In this document: positions 54,294-64,000 of the stretch, in pieces
Layout: the number at the start of each line of letters is the position of its first letter
How positions within the stretch are numbered: the stretch's first letter is position 1
NCBI GenBank assembly: GCA_977006965.1
Contig: OZ345365.1
Span: 1,488,001-1,552,000 of the forward strand
Length of the DNA stretch: 64,000 nucleotides
Reading direction: 5' to 3'
Source: Phymatolithon calcareum
Taxonomy: Eukaryota; Rhodophyta; Florideophyceae; Hapalidiales
Made by a program: the position numbers and the translations under genes
Notes under the pieces: model-generated
Database searches by the model: none
What the model was told of the DNA's origin: nothing
Seen by the model: the letters and a program-made list of their open reading frames with translations, nothing else

Positions 54294-56271
54294 GTCTATG
54301 GGCCGAACCACCTCAATTGCGGGGCGATTTGAAAGCTCGAAAAAATCAATAAAGCAAATTCGAAACAGATCGCTGACGCCATATTCGTAAAGCCTGGTTC
54401 ATGTTCTGTGCGAGGAGTATTCACACTACTACCTTAAATTCTCTTCGTTCGGCGCTGGCAACGAAAATATGTTGGTCACTCAGAAGTACCAGACCTTCCA
54501 TTCCAGGAGAAAAACACCGGCCGCGCGCGGTCGGTACATCAGTACACACCAAGGCAGCATCGGTAAGCGGTCTTGCAGAGTGCTCCAGACTATACGGAGC
54601 CATTTCGAAGTCAAAAAAGGTGAGTAGTATGGTTCAGAATGTACTCGAGGAAAAAATCAATGGTCGAGCGAGAATGTCACATCACGTGAAATGGATTCTG
54701 ATTCGTCATCCATTGAAGAAGACTAAGATTAAGACAGTCCACATTGTCAATATCAAGGCAGAGAACGCTGACGATGACATTACAGACGCTGAGCAGCTTG
54801 AACCGAGCCATCACCGGCAAAGCGCGGTACCGCCCAGGCCTGCTTACAGTGTTCATCCTTCCCAATCTTCATCGCGAAACGCCTGTTTATCGTCTACAGT
54901 CGCGATCACATGCTCCTCAGAAGGGCACGCAAGCTTTGATACAAACTTCAGAAGCTCTAAAAGCCCTCTTCCGAGCACTCTCGCCTAAGTCTTACAGGGC
55001 CCTTGAGACGAAACATCGCACCGGGAACTTGATGTCATCACGCCCGACCGCGAGCCGAATACGTGCACTCATTGGGTGCCAAGGAACAATTGGAAGTTCT
55101 ATGTCCGTTTTAGGGACGATTTTACTCTCAGTTGCGGAAACTTCGCACTCTAAACGGAGACTTCTTATCTGAGAATTGTGGTATTGGACTTCATTCGAAG
55201 TACGATTGCGTGGTGACTATGGTTCCCCAAGTTACCTGCGAAAACTTGATGCTCGGACGTCCACTAAGCTGAGAAGAAAGGGGCGAAAATAGACTGCAGT
55301 GACAGAGCCTATTAAGTTTTCCGAAATACTCGTCCTCATGCAAGAGTTGAGTTCGGCGCTGAGAGCGCTCTCTGGAAGTCTACCAGGCCCAAGAAGTATT
55401 TCCCCGGCCCTTCTTCTTCCAAAACAGGGATGCCGCTGATCGAATACCTCCGGTTGATTTCATTCAGAGTGCAATCAAGTGAATTAGGCGACATATACTC
55501 TGCGCAGTATCGCTGGTCACCTCGGTCAAGATTATGTCGATCCGACGAAAAACCACAGAAAGCACACTGTGTCAAAGAGATTTTGAAGGCGAGATGGCCC
55601 ACGGAATAGCAGTTCTATTCTGTCTTGTGTCCACCTATGCCGTTATAAGGCGCATTGCATGTGTGGATTCATACTTGGTGAGTGCTGACTCTGCAGAGAT
55701 TCACCAAGTGGGCCTATATATAGTTCATAGGGGCCATCTAACTCTTCTGGCGATCTTATAGGTTGTTAGCTGGCTGTTATTCTGTGGTGACCATGCAAAA
55801 TGTCAGCAGCACATGACGCAGAGAAGGTTTTGTGAAGTGCCGGGCGAGCAACTCATCGAGTGTATTTGACACGCGCATTACTTGTCGACGTTCAGTCGCG
55901 CCAGAGCGTACATTTGCATTCGAGAGCAGTGTTGGACGCCACGTTACCCCTAAGAAAAGTAAAAGGATGACTCCAGAGGTCATGATGACTACTTTTATTG
56001 TGCAAAACAACTGCAGAGTTTGAAAATGCAAGACCTCCACCATTGTGTTCGCACAATGCAAAACGCTTGGTAGTGCCACAATATACATTAGCGACATTTC
56101 TACTGTTACGAACTGCTTCACTAAGCATGCTGAAGACATCTACGACCTTGGCGCTGTTGATGCGCTTGATAGCAAGAAACTTTCATGAGCAAAAAATTAA
56201 ATAATTCTTGTTCCCTCAATTGAGGGAAAAGTGCCCCTCAATTGAGGGTAAATTTCCGGCACATAGACACT
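54294..56271. other. No gene established
   Basis: Several medium ORFs overlap here on both strands (plus 54401-54988 and 54744-55172; minus 55602-55336 with CTLNEINRRYSISGIPVL). One or more may be exons, but I recognise none. A CCCTCAATTGAGGG palindrome occurs twice at 56215-56250. Confidence 0.35.
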
Positions 56272-56402
56272 AGTGAGTCGCTTACATTCATATTCAATTT
56301 CAGGACTAATCTTGGATGAAGATAGAATGTGCTGGAGCGCGACCAGCTCAATCACGGCTGTAACACCGAAGTATGTACCTAGTACTGATTTTCTCCAAAG
56401 AG
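56272..56402 (-). mobile_element. Family A' LINE, internal fragment
   Basis: It matches 51973-52104 (minus-strand reading FFGVTAVIELV... ECKRL) but lacks the 3' UTR end, so it is a deleted or rearranged relic. Confidence 0.8.
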
Positions 56403-56509
56403 GACCTTCGCAGGAAACGTCTATCGTACAGCGACTCTCTACAAAAAGCATCCACGGCGTTTTGCGAATTTTTTTCTCAAGCTTTGGCGACTATATACTG
56501 CAATAACAG

Positions 56510-56812
56510 TAAGTATAACTCTGAATCCCAAGCTCATAAAAAATAGAAGTCAAAATCTAAGATGGAGAAGTAGGTCCTTAAGCTGGCGAAATTATGCAGC
56601 TTTCGAATATGCTTCTAATGTCCTCCAAGGCTGCCTTTACATCTTGATGCTACTACCTTCATGAACGTGGAACTGGGCGCAGTCTCTAACGATGAGCACA
56701 CGTTGAACCATCTCTTAGTGACCACCCTCCGTGTGTAAATCGAACCGAAATGAGATCATATTGCTTCTGTTTTGCCCGAGCTGTATACGTTTCGAACGTT
56801 TGTGAGTTGCTG
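56510..56812 (+). repeat. Repeat H, second copy
   Basis: Reverse-complement relative of 37380-37650. Shared blocks include CTTCATGAACGTGGAACTGG and CTCTTAGTGACCA. Confidence 0.6.
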
Positions 56813-57515
56813 GAGGACCATTTCACTTGTACTTTTTAACACACCTATCGCCTAAGAGTGGGCCCGAGATTTGCACGCCCGAAAAAGTCATCTATACAAA
56901 AACGATATCCGAATAATATGATTTTTATATCAATTGAAAGGGAACATTGTTTTAGACATAGATCCAGAAAAGCAGGGCCTGCACAGTTTTCGTTTTCGCT
57001 CTACAAGCCTCCAAAGAAAGTCGTACATTACTTTTTCGTGGTACTCCGAAGAAAAGACAAATAAAATGAAGCAGTCGAATATTGCTCGAAAATCATGTAT
57101 CATAAGCAACGAGTACGAGAGTAGAAACGGAACGTGATACTGTACCTGAAGGGAGTTTGCAGGGCGCTCCTTAAGAAAATGGAAGCACTCAAGGATATTT
57201 CAAACTTAATGCTCAAACAACGACTTTCCGATATTCAAAAAGAAATGGGGAAATCGCAGTTGATACTGTGCAAAGAAAATGTCCGAAAACAATTACTTAA
57301 ATGAGAAAGTACGTTCTCTTTAAACGTAATTGTTCATTTTATTGAGGTGCCCCGTGCCCCCTTGAAGGAGTAAAAAGTTCGCAACCTTCCATTTTCTAGA
57401 GGGTTTCTCTAGTTATATGTATCATACCTGCTCGTTATCTCTACTTGTTCGGCTACTATCAGGCCGAATTAATTCCAGGATTCCTCGAAGCGATGCTGTG
57501 CGGTGCTTCTGGTCT
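56813..57515. other. No recognised gene
   Basis: A+T-rich with short ORFs only. Confidence 0.4.
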
Positions 57516-57950
57516 CTACCTCAGGGGGCGTGGCCAATGGTCAGTCAGGTTCTCATGAATCGTTACTAATTCCCTTCGCTGGCTTCCCGTCCGGTTGTGG
57601 ATGAGTAGTAAGCCTCGCAGGGCTCTCATCCCTTTGATCCCATTTGCGCCGTATAGCCACGCAATTGTTTGCCGATCTCCGGGGAAACGGCCGAGGTACC
57701 AAGCGAGTACAATTGTGGTAAGATGTTTGCTGGGAAGTCTCAGTGCAGTGCTAGCTGCACAGTCGCTCGGGATCGGGATGCGGCGGTGCGGTATCCGAGA
57801 CTCTTTCTCCCGCCAACGCGTAGCCTGGCTCCCGATTGGGTCTTGGTCCGCAATGCTCGGCCACATTCTTCTCTTTAAGTAGTAAGCGAAGGATTGTAGC
57901 GCAACGAAAACTCTCTCAAGTGCAATGATAATTGACAAAGGGAACTTCAA
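57516..57950 (-). CDS. Hypothetical ORF of repeat E (144 codons)
   Basis: The frame begins MKFPLSIIIALERVFVALQS, has a basic middle part, then LPSKHLTTIVLAWYLGRFPG and GIKGMRALRGLLLIHNRTGS, and ends HWPRPLR. Its N-terminal segment is conserved at 5947-6025 on the other strand, which argues that it is or was translated. The compact helical C-terminal part could be the tail of a transposon ORF; no family recognised. It could equally be a decayed fragment. Confidence 0.4.
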   Translation of the reverse strand: MKFPLSIIIALERVFVALQSFAYYLKRRMWPSIADQDPIGSQATRWREKESRIPHRRIPIPSDCAASTALRLPSKHLTTIVLAWYLGRFPGDRQTIAWLYGANGIKGMRALRGLLLIHNRTGSQRRELVTIHENLTDHWPRPLR

Positions 57951-58115
57951 TTAAACAGATATCCAATCCAATGAAAATGGAATGTGCCCTCCACTCTGTG
58001 CGCAATTCTACATCACCAACGCCATGTACTGACAGCAAAAATATGCTAATACACTGTGCTTTGAGAAAGGTACACTGCATTCGATGAGAAAGGCACAACG
58101 CATTCGAACACAGTA

Positions 58116-58669
58116 CAGTCGAACCTGTATAACTGCAACACGGCGGTAAAGCAGGTTGGTATGCAGTAATAGAGGTTTTGCAGTCTTGGAGGCTTTATCA
58201 TAAGGAGCTACAGAAACATTCTACCCAATCGTCCACGAGGCTCAGTTGAACCAATCAGTGACCTTTCTCTGCTGGAGCCCCTTCTTGTGGTCGGAGCGAA
58301 TCTTACGTTGCGATGCGTGGATGGCGCGCCGCACAGACCCTCATTTGGGCTGACGAGGTATGTGCAGTGGTGTTTCCTGCAGGGATGAGCATCATCAAAT
58401 AAAGCTATTCTATGTATCACACGGAACTTACTTGCAAGTAACAAGCAGCCCTGCACGATTTATGACGAGAGCCAGTCTGTGTTGCAATCCGTGCTATCAA
58501 AATTTTATTCAAAATTAAGGGTGGCATTCCCTTCAGTTGCACTAATGCAGTTTGCAAGGTAGGTTTAAATTTAGTTACTTTTCGGCATATACCAAATCGG
58601 TCTAGGCGATGCGATTGCACTAATGCAGGTTTTGCAGCTATACAGGTTGCAGCTATACAGGTTCGACTG
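58116..58669. mobile_element. pogo/Tigger-like MITE with TA target site
   Basis: It starts CAGTCGAACCTGTATA and ends TATACAGGTTCGACTG (perfect 16-bp TIR), flanked by TA at 58114-58115 and 58670-58671. The right end has a duplicated GCAGCTATACAGGTT. 554 bp, no transposase. CAGTC termini and TA target are hallmarks of pogo/Tigger-type Tc1-mariner elements. Confidence 0.85.
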
Positions 58670-58671
58670 TA

Positions 58672-60916
58672 TTCAATGCAACACAGTTCCGTAAATGTGT
58701 ATCATAATGGTGTTCCATGGGTTTTTCGTACCCTCAGGTTATTTGTCTTTTGCGAAAGGCAGGTCTTCATCGCTCTCTCTAGCTCCACGGAGTACGTTAA
58801 GCGGAAAACAACATGTTAGAGTTACCAATTTCGTCCTCAGGGAGCTGCGGGAAATGGCGTTTTCAATGATCTTGGAGTAGATTGGGCCTTTTCCCAAAAT
58901 TAACGTATGCACTGGTGCCCCTGGACGTCTTCCGGTCCATCTACGTAAACAGTTACTTTCTCAAAAACCTCATTGACAGGAATGGGAAACGAGCCCCCCG
59001 AATCAAGTACTGTACCATAGCATATATCATACGGTTTGCACGACTTTGACAGACACATCATGACGACGGCGTAGTATCCGCGTGTCATACACAGCATGCC
59101 TGTTCGCTCTTTATTAGTTCAATTTGTTTGCATTTGATCGTATGACTAAGTCTGAGAAACTCCCTACATCCCATTTACCGCGTTTTCAACATACCGTTTA
59201 TCGCTGTCTAGTTTTGGTACATATACCAAAACTAGACAGCACTGTTTTAAAAAACGGTATACCAAAACTTCGAGGGACGGCATAAGGGTGAAAAAAAATT
59301 TCGAAAATAGTTTGACCTCACAGTTCGAACAAACCCAACTTTGTGCTGCTAAATCCCGCATAATATGTCCATTTAAAAAATATTCTGACGCTTATCCCGC
59401 CAGTTGAAAATCAGCAAAAGTACGTTTTTTAGCTGACTTTGAGGCGTGGTATTGTATCATTTTTGTTTTCTTTTGATAAAGAAACAGCATAAAAGTCTTC
59501 CGATAGTTTATTGCAACCATGTCAATGAAATTTGGATTAGAATTTTTTACGAGGGGTGTACCGCGCTCTATATTTCTAATGGCGACCTCATGTTATACCG
59601 TTTTGCACATTCGGTATATCAACGCACCTTCATGAATCACCAGGGGGCTGCGGGAAATATCGATCTCACCACTTTAGAATTGCTTCGACCACGGAAGAAT
59701 TTTGGGTCTAGCAAACCCCTATATCTTGCGTTTGAGATTAATTAGTATTGCATTGCTGTCTGGATCGTGCGCATTACACTGATTTCCTCAACCTCCAGCA
59801 TCCCTGCACTACTGCAAGTTGCGTCAATTTAGTGCGCTTTTTTGACCCCAGTGCCGTATCAAAGAAAGGTTCCGTGCCCTTCGCCGGGGCAGCTGTTTCG
59901 TGCGAAACGCAAGGACTCTATAGAAATTTAAGCGCCGATCTCTCAAGGACGAAAGTTTTTACTCTTGCAAGACATAAGTGTACCCTGTAGAGAATCCGCC
60001 CCCGAAGCCTTTTCTCGAAAAACATTTACGAAATAAAAATTTCTTCATGGACATATCGACCGTCATAGTTTCGCGAAATCGCTGTTTCCAGCCGATTTAG
60101 CCATTTTGAGGCGACCAGATTTCGTACTAAACGTAAGAGTTTCGTAAGAAAAACTTGATATTTCAGTAGGGGCGCACGACGTCATCGAGGATACGCTGCA
60201 ATTTTTATGCTGCACTCGTCCATGGCAGAGAAATCGGCTCTTAAAGATTTCGCTGTTTTAGTGAGCGCGTTTCGTGAAATCGTTCACGAAAAGGGCGAAG
60301 AAAGCGGAACGCCTGTTACGTGCAGCAAATATGATATCTTTTTGACAAAGAGGACCAGGAAAACCAGGGACAGTCCTACGAAATAAGCATTATGCTTAAT
60401 ACAGGCTCTATGGTCCAATTATGATGAGATTCCGTCAAAGAGCGCTTTAGTTCGTAGGAAGAAGAGCAATTTGGACGACATCATCGGGAACTTTGTGGCA
60501 TTGTCACAGATACCGAGACAGGTGTCTGGGGACGTACCGTGCTCCGTGCGCGCCGTGGAGCTTCCCGCGAGACACAAGACCATAATAAATTAATGATTAT
60601 TTTTTCCGTGTCTCCAGTAGTGTCTAGGGCACAGCGAAGGCACGTGCCGCAGACACCTGTCTTATTTGTGCCGCACAGTGTCTGGGGCACGGTGTCTTGG
60701 GCACGCCATTTTTTGTCGTGCGACACAGACTGTACTGCCCTTTTGGTGCTACAGTACTCGCATTGAATGCCGGGTGGAATAGACAAAAATCGGATGCATT
60801 GATTATTCACCAGGGCGCCAGCTATTCTAGCACTTCTACAGCTACAAAATTTAAATTTCCACGCGGTAAAAAACTACCCTGCTGCCACGAGCAACCCCGT
60901 TTTCCACTGCTTGCGC
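58672..60916. other. No gene recognised; one strong hairpin
   Basis: Hairpin with 17-bp perfect arms 59203-59219 and 59224-59240, 4-nt loop. Around 60518-60710 GTGTCTGGGGCACG-type motifs recur, with GACAGGTGTCTG and CAGACACCTGTC as an inverted pair. A similar GCGGCACGGTGTCCTGGG lies at 63635, beyond the other side of the neighbouring gene. A 99-codon frame at 59446-59745 is not supported. Confidence 0.4.
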
Positions 60917-63622
60917 CTATGCCTGACTTCCACTGGACAAAATGTCCATCAAGAATTCCTTTGTTCCGTCGCTAAGTCTTTGGGGAAATCTAATTCTTCC
61001 GATGTGCATAGCGGACGGCTGCAAAGCTCCAGCTTCACGTGATTCCAGCATAGAATCCACCCGCAGAGCCTCCGCAGCCCAAGGTGCCCGCTGCGATCGC
61101 TGTAGCTCTTTCTGTGTACCGGGGGGAAACATTTTTCGTCTGATAGCCATTGTAATCTGTGAAAAATCGAAACGTATGGTAGTGTTAGTGTTCTCGTTAA
61201 TGTGATCGTCGATTGAAGACGTGACGGAAAACCTTACCTTCACAATGACAAAAGCATAGGAGCACACGGACATGTCCAGGAACTCACTGTCGAAGATTTC
61301 CCCTTCGTGGGGCCAGATAGGTGGAAGCCGGGCCCCGGGACGGAGCTCAAGTATCTCATCCGCTGTTGAAACAGCTGCCGCCCTTGCTTTCACACGCATA
61401 GCTACACAAGCGTGAAACCAGGCATCGTGATATTCTTCTGACGTCTTGTGCAGCCCTGTGCCAACCATAGCTTTTGCAAACGCTTGCTTTTCATCCTGTG
61501 AAGATCGACTACCAGTACGCAGTGGGCATGATTGAGGGCAAAACTGGTAAAAAATAGGTATCATCGCACGCTGTAGAGCATCATGGGCCTCGTCTGACCG
61601 CGAGAAACAGTGGCAGCAAACGACAGACCACGTGATTTTTCCTCACTGCCGAATTTCTTCGGGCACACCATACCAGAGAAAAGAGGAAGCACCGCATCCT
61701 CTTCATCAGTTCCTAGCGCAAACTTGGCCGCCTCCCGAATAGCTTGACATGACGGATCTGCGCTGGCGTCAAAAATATGTGAAGACTCCGACGACGGGGC
61801 CATGGCGAGCAACGCATTCAGCTTAACAAAATGCTGCTAAAGAGTCAGAAAAATCGAAAGCAACAAAATCGAAGAGAATTGCACCTTCACTTACATGTGC
61901 AATAGGAGCCAAAGAGGCCTTGGATTGCGCTTCTGAGGAGACGTTTTTTGGAGCAGATAAATGGTGAATTTTGGTAGCAATTTCTTGGAGATTCTGTCCA
62001 TACGAGAGAACAGCGTCCAACAACAGCTTTCTATCCTTTTCTTCCTTGTCCCTCCTACGACAGTCCTCTTGACGCCACTGCACAGTTTGAGCAAGAAGGT
62101 CTTTCATGACAGAAACCAACTGTGCAATTCCACTGCTTCCAGGGGACAGTATAGATCCTGTATTTGTAAGAGCAGATGCTCTTGCTGGAGAGCGAGGCGG
62201 GCGTAACAGAGATGCGGCTGTATGGGCCGGAATAGATGTAGACATGCGTACTGGGCGGGCTCCAGTCGAATTCGTGGGGATTGATGCAGATGAGAGTACA
62301 CGACGCGATATCGATGAGTGTAGGCGGAGTGATGCTGCTGAGCTTGCCGCCATTGACGTACTGGAGCTCGCCACGAGAGATGAAGCTATATGCATGGGTG
62401 TAGCTGCAGCTCCGATTGAAGGGAGAGATGAATTCATAGGCTGAGATGCGACTCCTCCAATGGGAAGAGATGCTGCGCCTTCCAAAGGTCGGTGGGCAGC
62501 TACGTTCATTGGGCTCGATATTGGCTTGGGCACGGGATGAGATACTGTGCCCTGTACGACTTGGGGTGCGGCTGCGCGTAATGGATGAGATGGGGTTGCG
62601 CCCGAGGCGGCAGATGCTGCTGAATGATGAGCATAAAATTCTGCTGAATGAGGAAGTCGATGCACCGTTGACTGAGCCGGCCAATATCGTGCTGCATGAA
62701 GTGGCTGAGACGAAGTGTACAGGGAGTGAGCTTCAACTTCTGCAGAGGGAAGAGATGATGCTGGGTGTGTGGAAATGGACACCGCTGAGTGTCCCAGATG
62801 AGATAAAGCCCCATGAATGGGTAGAGATGTTACAGCATGGGATGATTGCGACATAGATACGGTGCCCGGGGCACTTGATAGCTCAGCACGGGATCGCCCT
62901 TCCGCCGGGAAAAAATCGCGCGGACGAAATATACAAAAATCGTTTTCTTGCAATGGTAATCCAGGCGTGCTTTCAGCCTGTGCTTCCTGTGGAAGACATG
63001 ATGAATTAGGAGAGCGGGACGAAAAACTGGCAGTCTGAGACGGGCAGTGTTCATAATCACTGATGTCGATATCACTTCGCACACTTTCGGACCGAGAATG
63101 ACGCGGCATTGTGGCTTGCGATGGGACTGTGATATTGCTCATTGCAGATGCTAGAGTATTCCGAGGAACTAATTTTTCCCCAAATGATTTCTTTTTCGTA
63201 GACTTCTTCCGTGTGCGCTGAACTCTTGATTTACGGATGGTTTTGCTCGGCGGAGTAGTCCCAGGATTGGACTGTTCGTATGATGCAGCACCTGACGCAA
63301 TGGATTCAAAACGGTTAGTTGTTGTCGGATGTAGGGCAGGGCTTCCAATGGGAGGCAATCCAGGCGAAGGACTAGGATTTTGACGTGAGGAAAAAGCTGC
63401 ATTAGGAACGTGGTGCCGCCGAACATAGCTGTTTATAGTTACCGGCGTCCCGGGGCCTATCATGGGGACATGCGCAGTATTGTCAAAAATAGCTCCCTGT
63501 TCCTGAAAATGTTCAGCAAACCGTTTCCGTTGCGGCGACCTCGATCGCATCGCAGGAGAAGAGCTCATTCTCATCTCATTTCCTGCGTAGACCCTCTTGG
63601 ATATTGATCGGCGATGGGGCAT
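60917..63622 (-). CDS. Four-exon gene for a Ser/Ala/His-rich, probably nuclear protein of about 829 residues
   Basis: Proposed exons (minus): 63622-61895, 61833-61570, 61495-61238, 61156-60917; all introns are phase 0. Residues 1-180 are basic with NLS-like clusters (RSPQRKRF, RKSRVQRTRKKSTKKKS). Residues about 180-480 are low-complexity Ser/Ala/His/Pro repeats (SHAVTSLPIHGALSHLGHSA). Residues about 490-560 form a charged coiled coil (QWRQEDCRRRDKEEKDRKLL). The C-terminal 250 residues look folded (AIREAAKFALGTDEEDAVLP, EEYHDAWFHACVAMRVKARA, ITMAIRRKMFPPGTQ) but match no family I know. Architecture (NLS, disordered region, coiled coil) is compatible with a chromatin or transcription cofactor, or a transposon-encoded DNA-binding partner; this is inference. 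Confidence 0.65.
61157..61237 (-). other. Intron 3, 81 nt (frame-neutral)
   Basis: Minus strand GTAAGGTTTTCC to CGATTTTTCACAG. It is 27 codons long without a stop, so retention would also give a full-length protein; splice signals are good. Confidence 0.62.
61496..61569 (-). other. Intron 2, 74 nt
   Basis: Minus strand GTGCGATGATACC to CGATCTTCACAG. Removal joins RPMMLYS to DEKQAFAKAM and bypasses a TGA. The donor is less canonical than that of intron 1. Confidence 0.62.
61834..61894 (-). other. Intron 1, 61 nt
   Basis: Minus strand GTAAGTGAAGG to CTCTTTAGCAG. Removing it joins APIAH to HFVKLNALLAMAPSS in frame and bypasses the TAA at 61823-61825. Confidence 0.72.
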
Positions 63623-64000
63623 TTTGAGGTACTTGCGGCACGGTGTCCTGGGAGGGCCAGTGATTGGAAGCCGGAGAGGTACAGTACATCCGCAAGTTGA
63701 CTTGCGGATGTACTTCGCCGGCGTTGTTAGCTCTCTGTAAAGTTAGCCCGGACTCTCAAAAAAAATTCAATTCTACACAGGTATACAGCTAGGGAATGCA
63801 GGACACGTGTATCCTCCATTCCCTAGCTGCCTCGACTTAGAAACAGAGCATTCAGCCCCTCCGTACTTTGCCCACGCTTGGTTCAAATGGATTCGGTCCC
63901 TGACGATCAGAACATTCCTGTCGGCGCGGGAGTCAGCTGTTCTCAATGCTCCCGCATGTTCTCAAGCACAGTAGCGCTAGGACGTCATGCACGGTTTTCT
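63623..64000. other. Upstream of the four-exon gene; two hairpins
   Basis: Hairpins: 63683-63697 with 63700-63714 (15 bp, perfect, 2-nt centre) and 63786-63798 with 63817-63829 (13 bp). No gene seen to the window end. Confidence 0.6.

Noticed and set aside
54401-55172. Two overlapping plus-strand ORFs (195 and 142 codons) and a minus ORF at 54603-54421
   Set aside because: Mutually incompatible frames with no family signal. Short GT-AG pairs of about 30 nt seen here are too short to trust as introns.
55336-55602. 88-codon minus ORF with CAFCGFSSDRHN and NEINRRYSISGIPVLEEEG
   Set aside because: Looks somewhat protein-like, but there is no continuation, family or splice partner I could support.
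59446-59745. 99-codon plus ORF
   Set aside because: No motif; lies in A+T-rich DNA beside a hairpin.

Overview
The window is nuclear DNA from a eukaryote with short introns. Candidate introns measure 61-81 nt (three at 61157-61894, one at 13685-13760) and most real genes look intron-poor. A plant/cyanobacterial-type 2Fe-2S protein with a plausible plastid leader (30719-31261) points to a photosynthetic host. Together with the compact genes and heavy retroelement load, a red alga is my best guess, but this is inference. There are no rRNA genes, no CRISPR array and no prokaryotic operon layout.

Host genes are few: a large Sel1-like repeat protein (29439-26803, minus), a 2Fe-2S ferredoxin-like protein (30719-31261, plus), a LURP-one-related protein (34074-35378, plus), a secreted protein (36215-35667, minus), a four-exon nuclear-type protein (63622-60917, minus) and two identical tRNA-Pro(CGG) genes (39251-39322 and 40415-40486, minus). 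Two further Sel1-like copies (2431-3640 plus, 18965-16521 minus) and one unknown gene (13487-14960 plus) have been broken by retroposon insertions.

Most of the rest is mobile DNA, and many insertions can be delimited exactly by target-site duplications (TSDs). Family A LINE copies (subfamilies A, A' and A'') end in ATATCCCC without poly(A); one copy (22810-25341) keeps an intact 814-codon reverse transcriptase ORF. Family B LINE copies end in oligo(A). Family D is a non-autonomous retroposon ending in (TTC)n. An Ingi/L1Tc-like LINE (47030-51246) ends in (GAAA)n, begins with a 2A-type DVETNPGP peptide, and carries a Tudor-like domain inserted in frame in its RNase H. Two TIR elements with TA target sites resemble pogo/Tigger MITEs. 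Nesting reaches three levels: Sel1 pseudogene, A' LINE, then a MITE and an A LINE.

Region by region: 1-5650 is nested A, B and D insertions around a Sel1 pseudogene. 5650-9125 has no recognised gene. 9126-10790 is repeat C with an A insertion. 10790-16170 holds the gene broken by a D element with 130-bp GC-rich monomers. 16170-18966 is the second Sel1 pseudogene. 22215-26550 is repeat C with the intact-RT LINE. 26550-36300 is the main host-gene block. 36900-46980 has tRNAs, MITEs and unexplained DNA. 47018-51258 is the 2A LINE. 51400-54300 has a tRNA-like SINE head, A' LINEs and strong hairpins. 54300-60900 is mostly unexplained. 60917-63622 is the four-exon gene. At least ten short, nearly perfect hairpins with unrelated stems are scattered through the non-coding parts.
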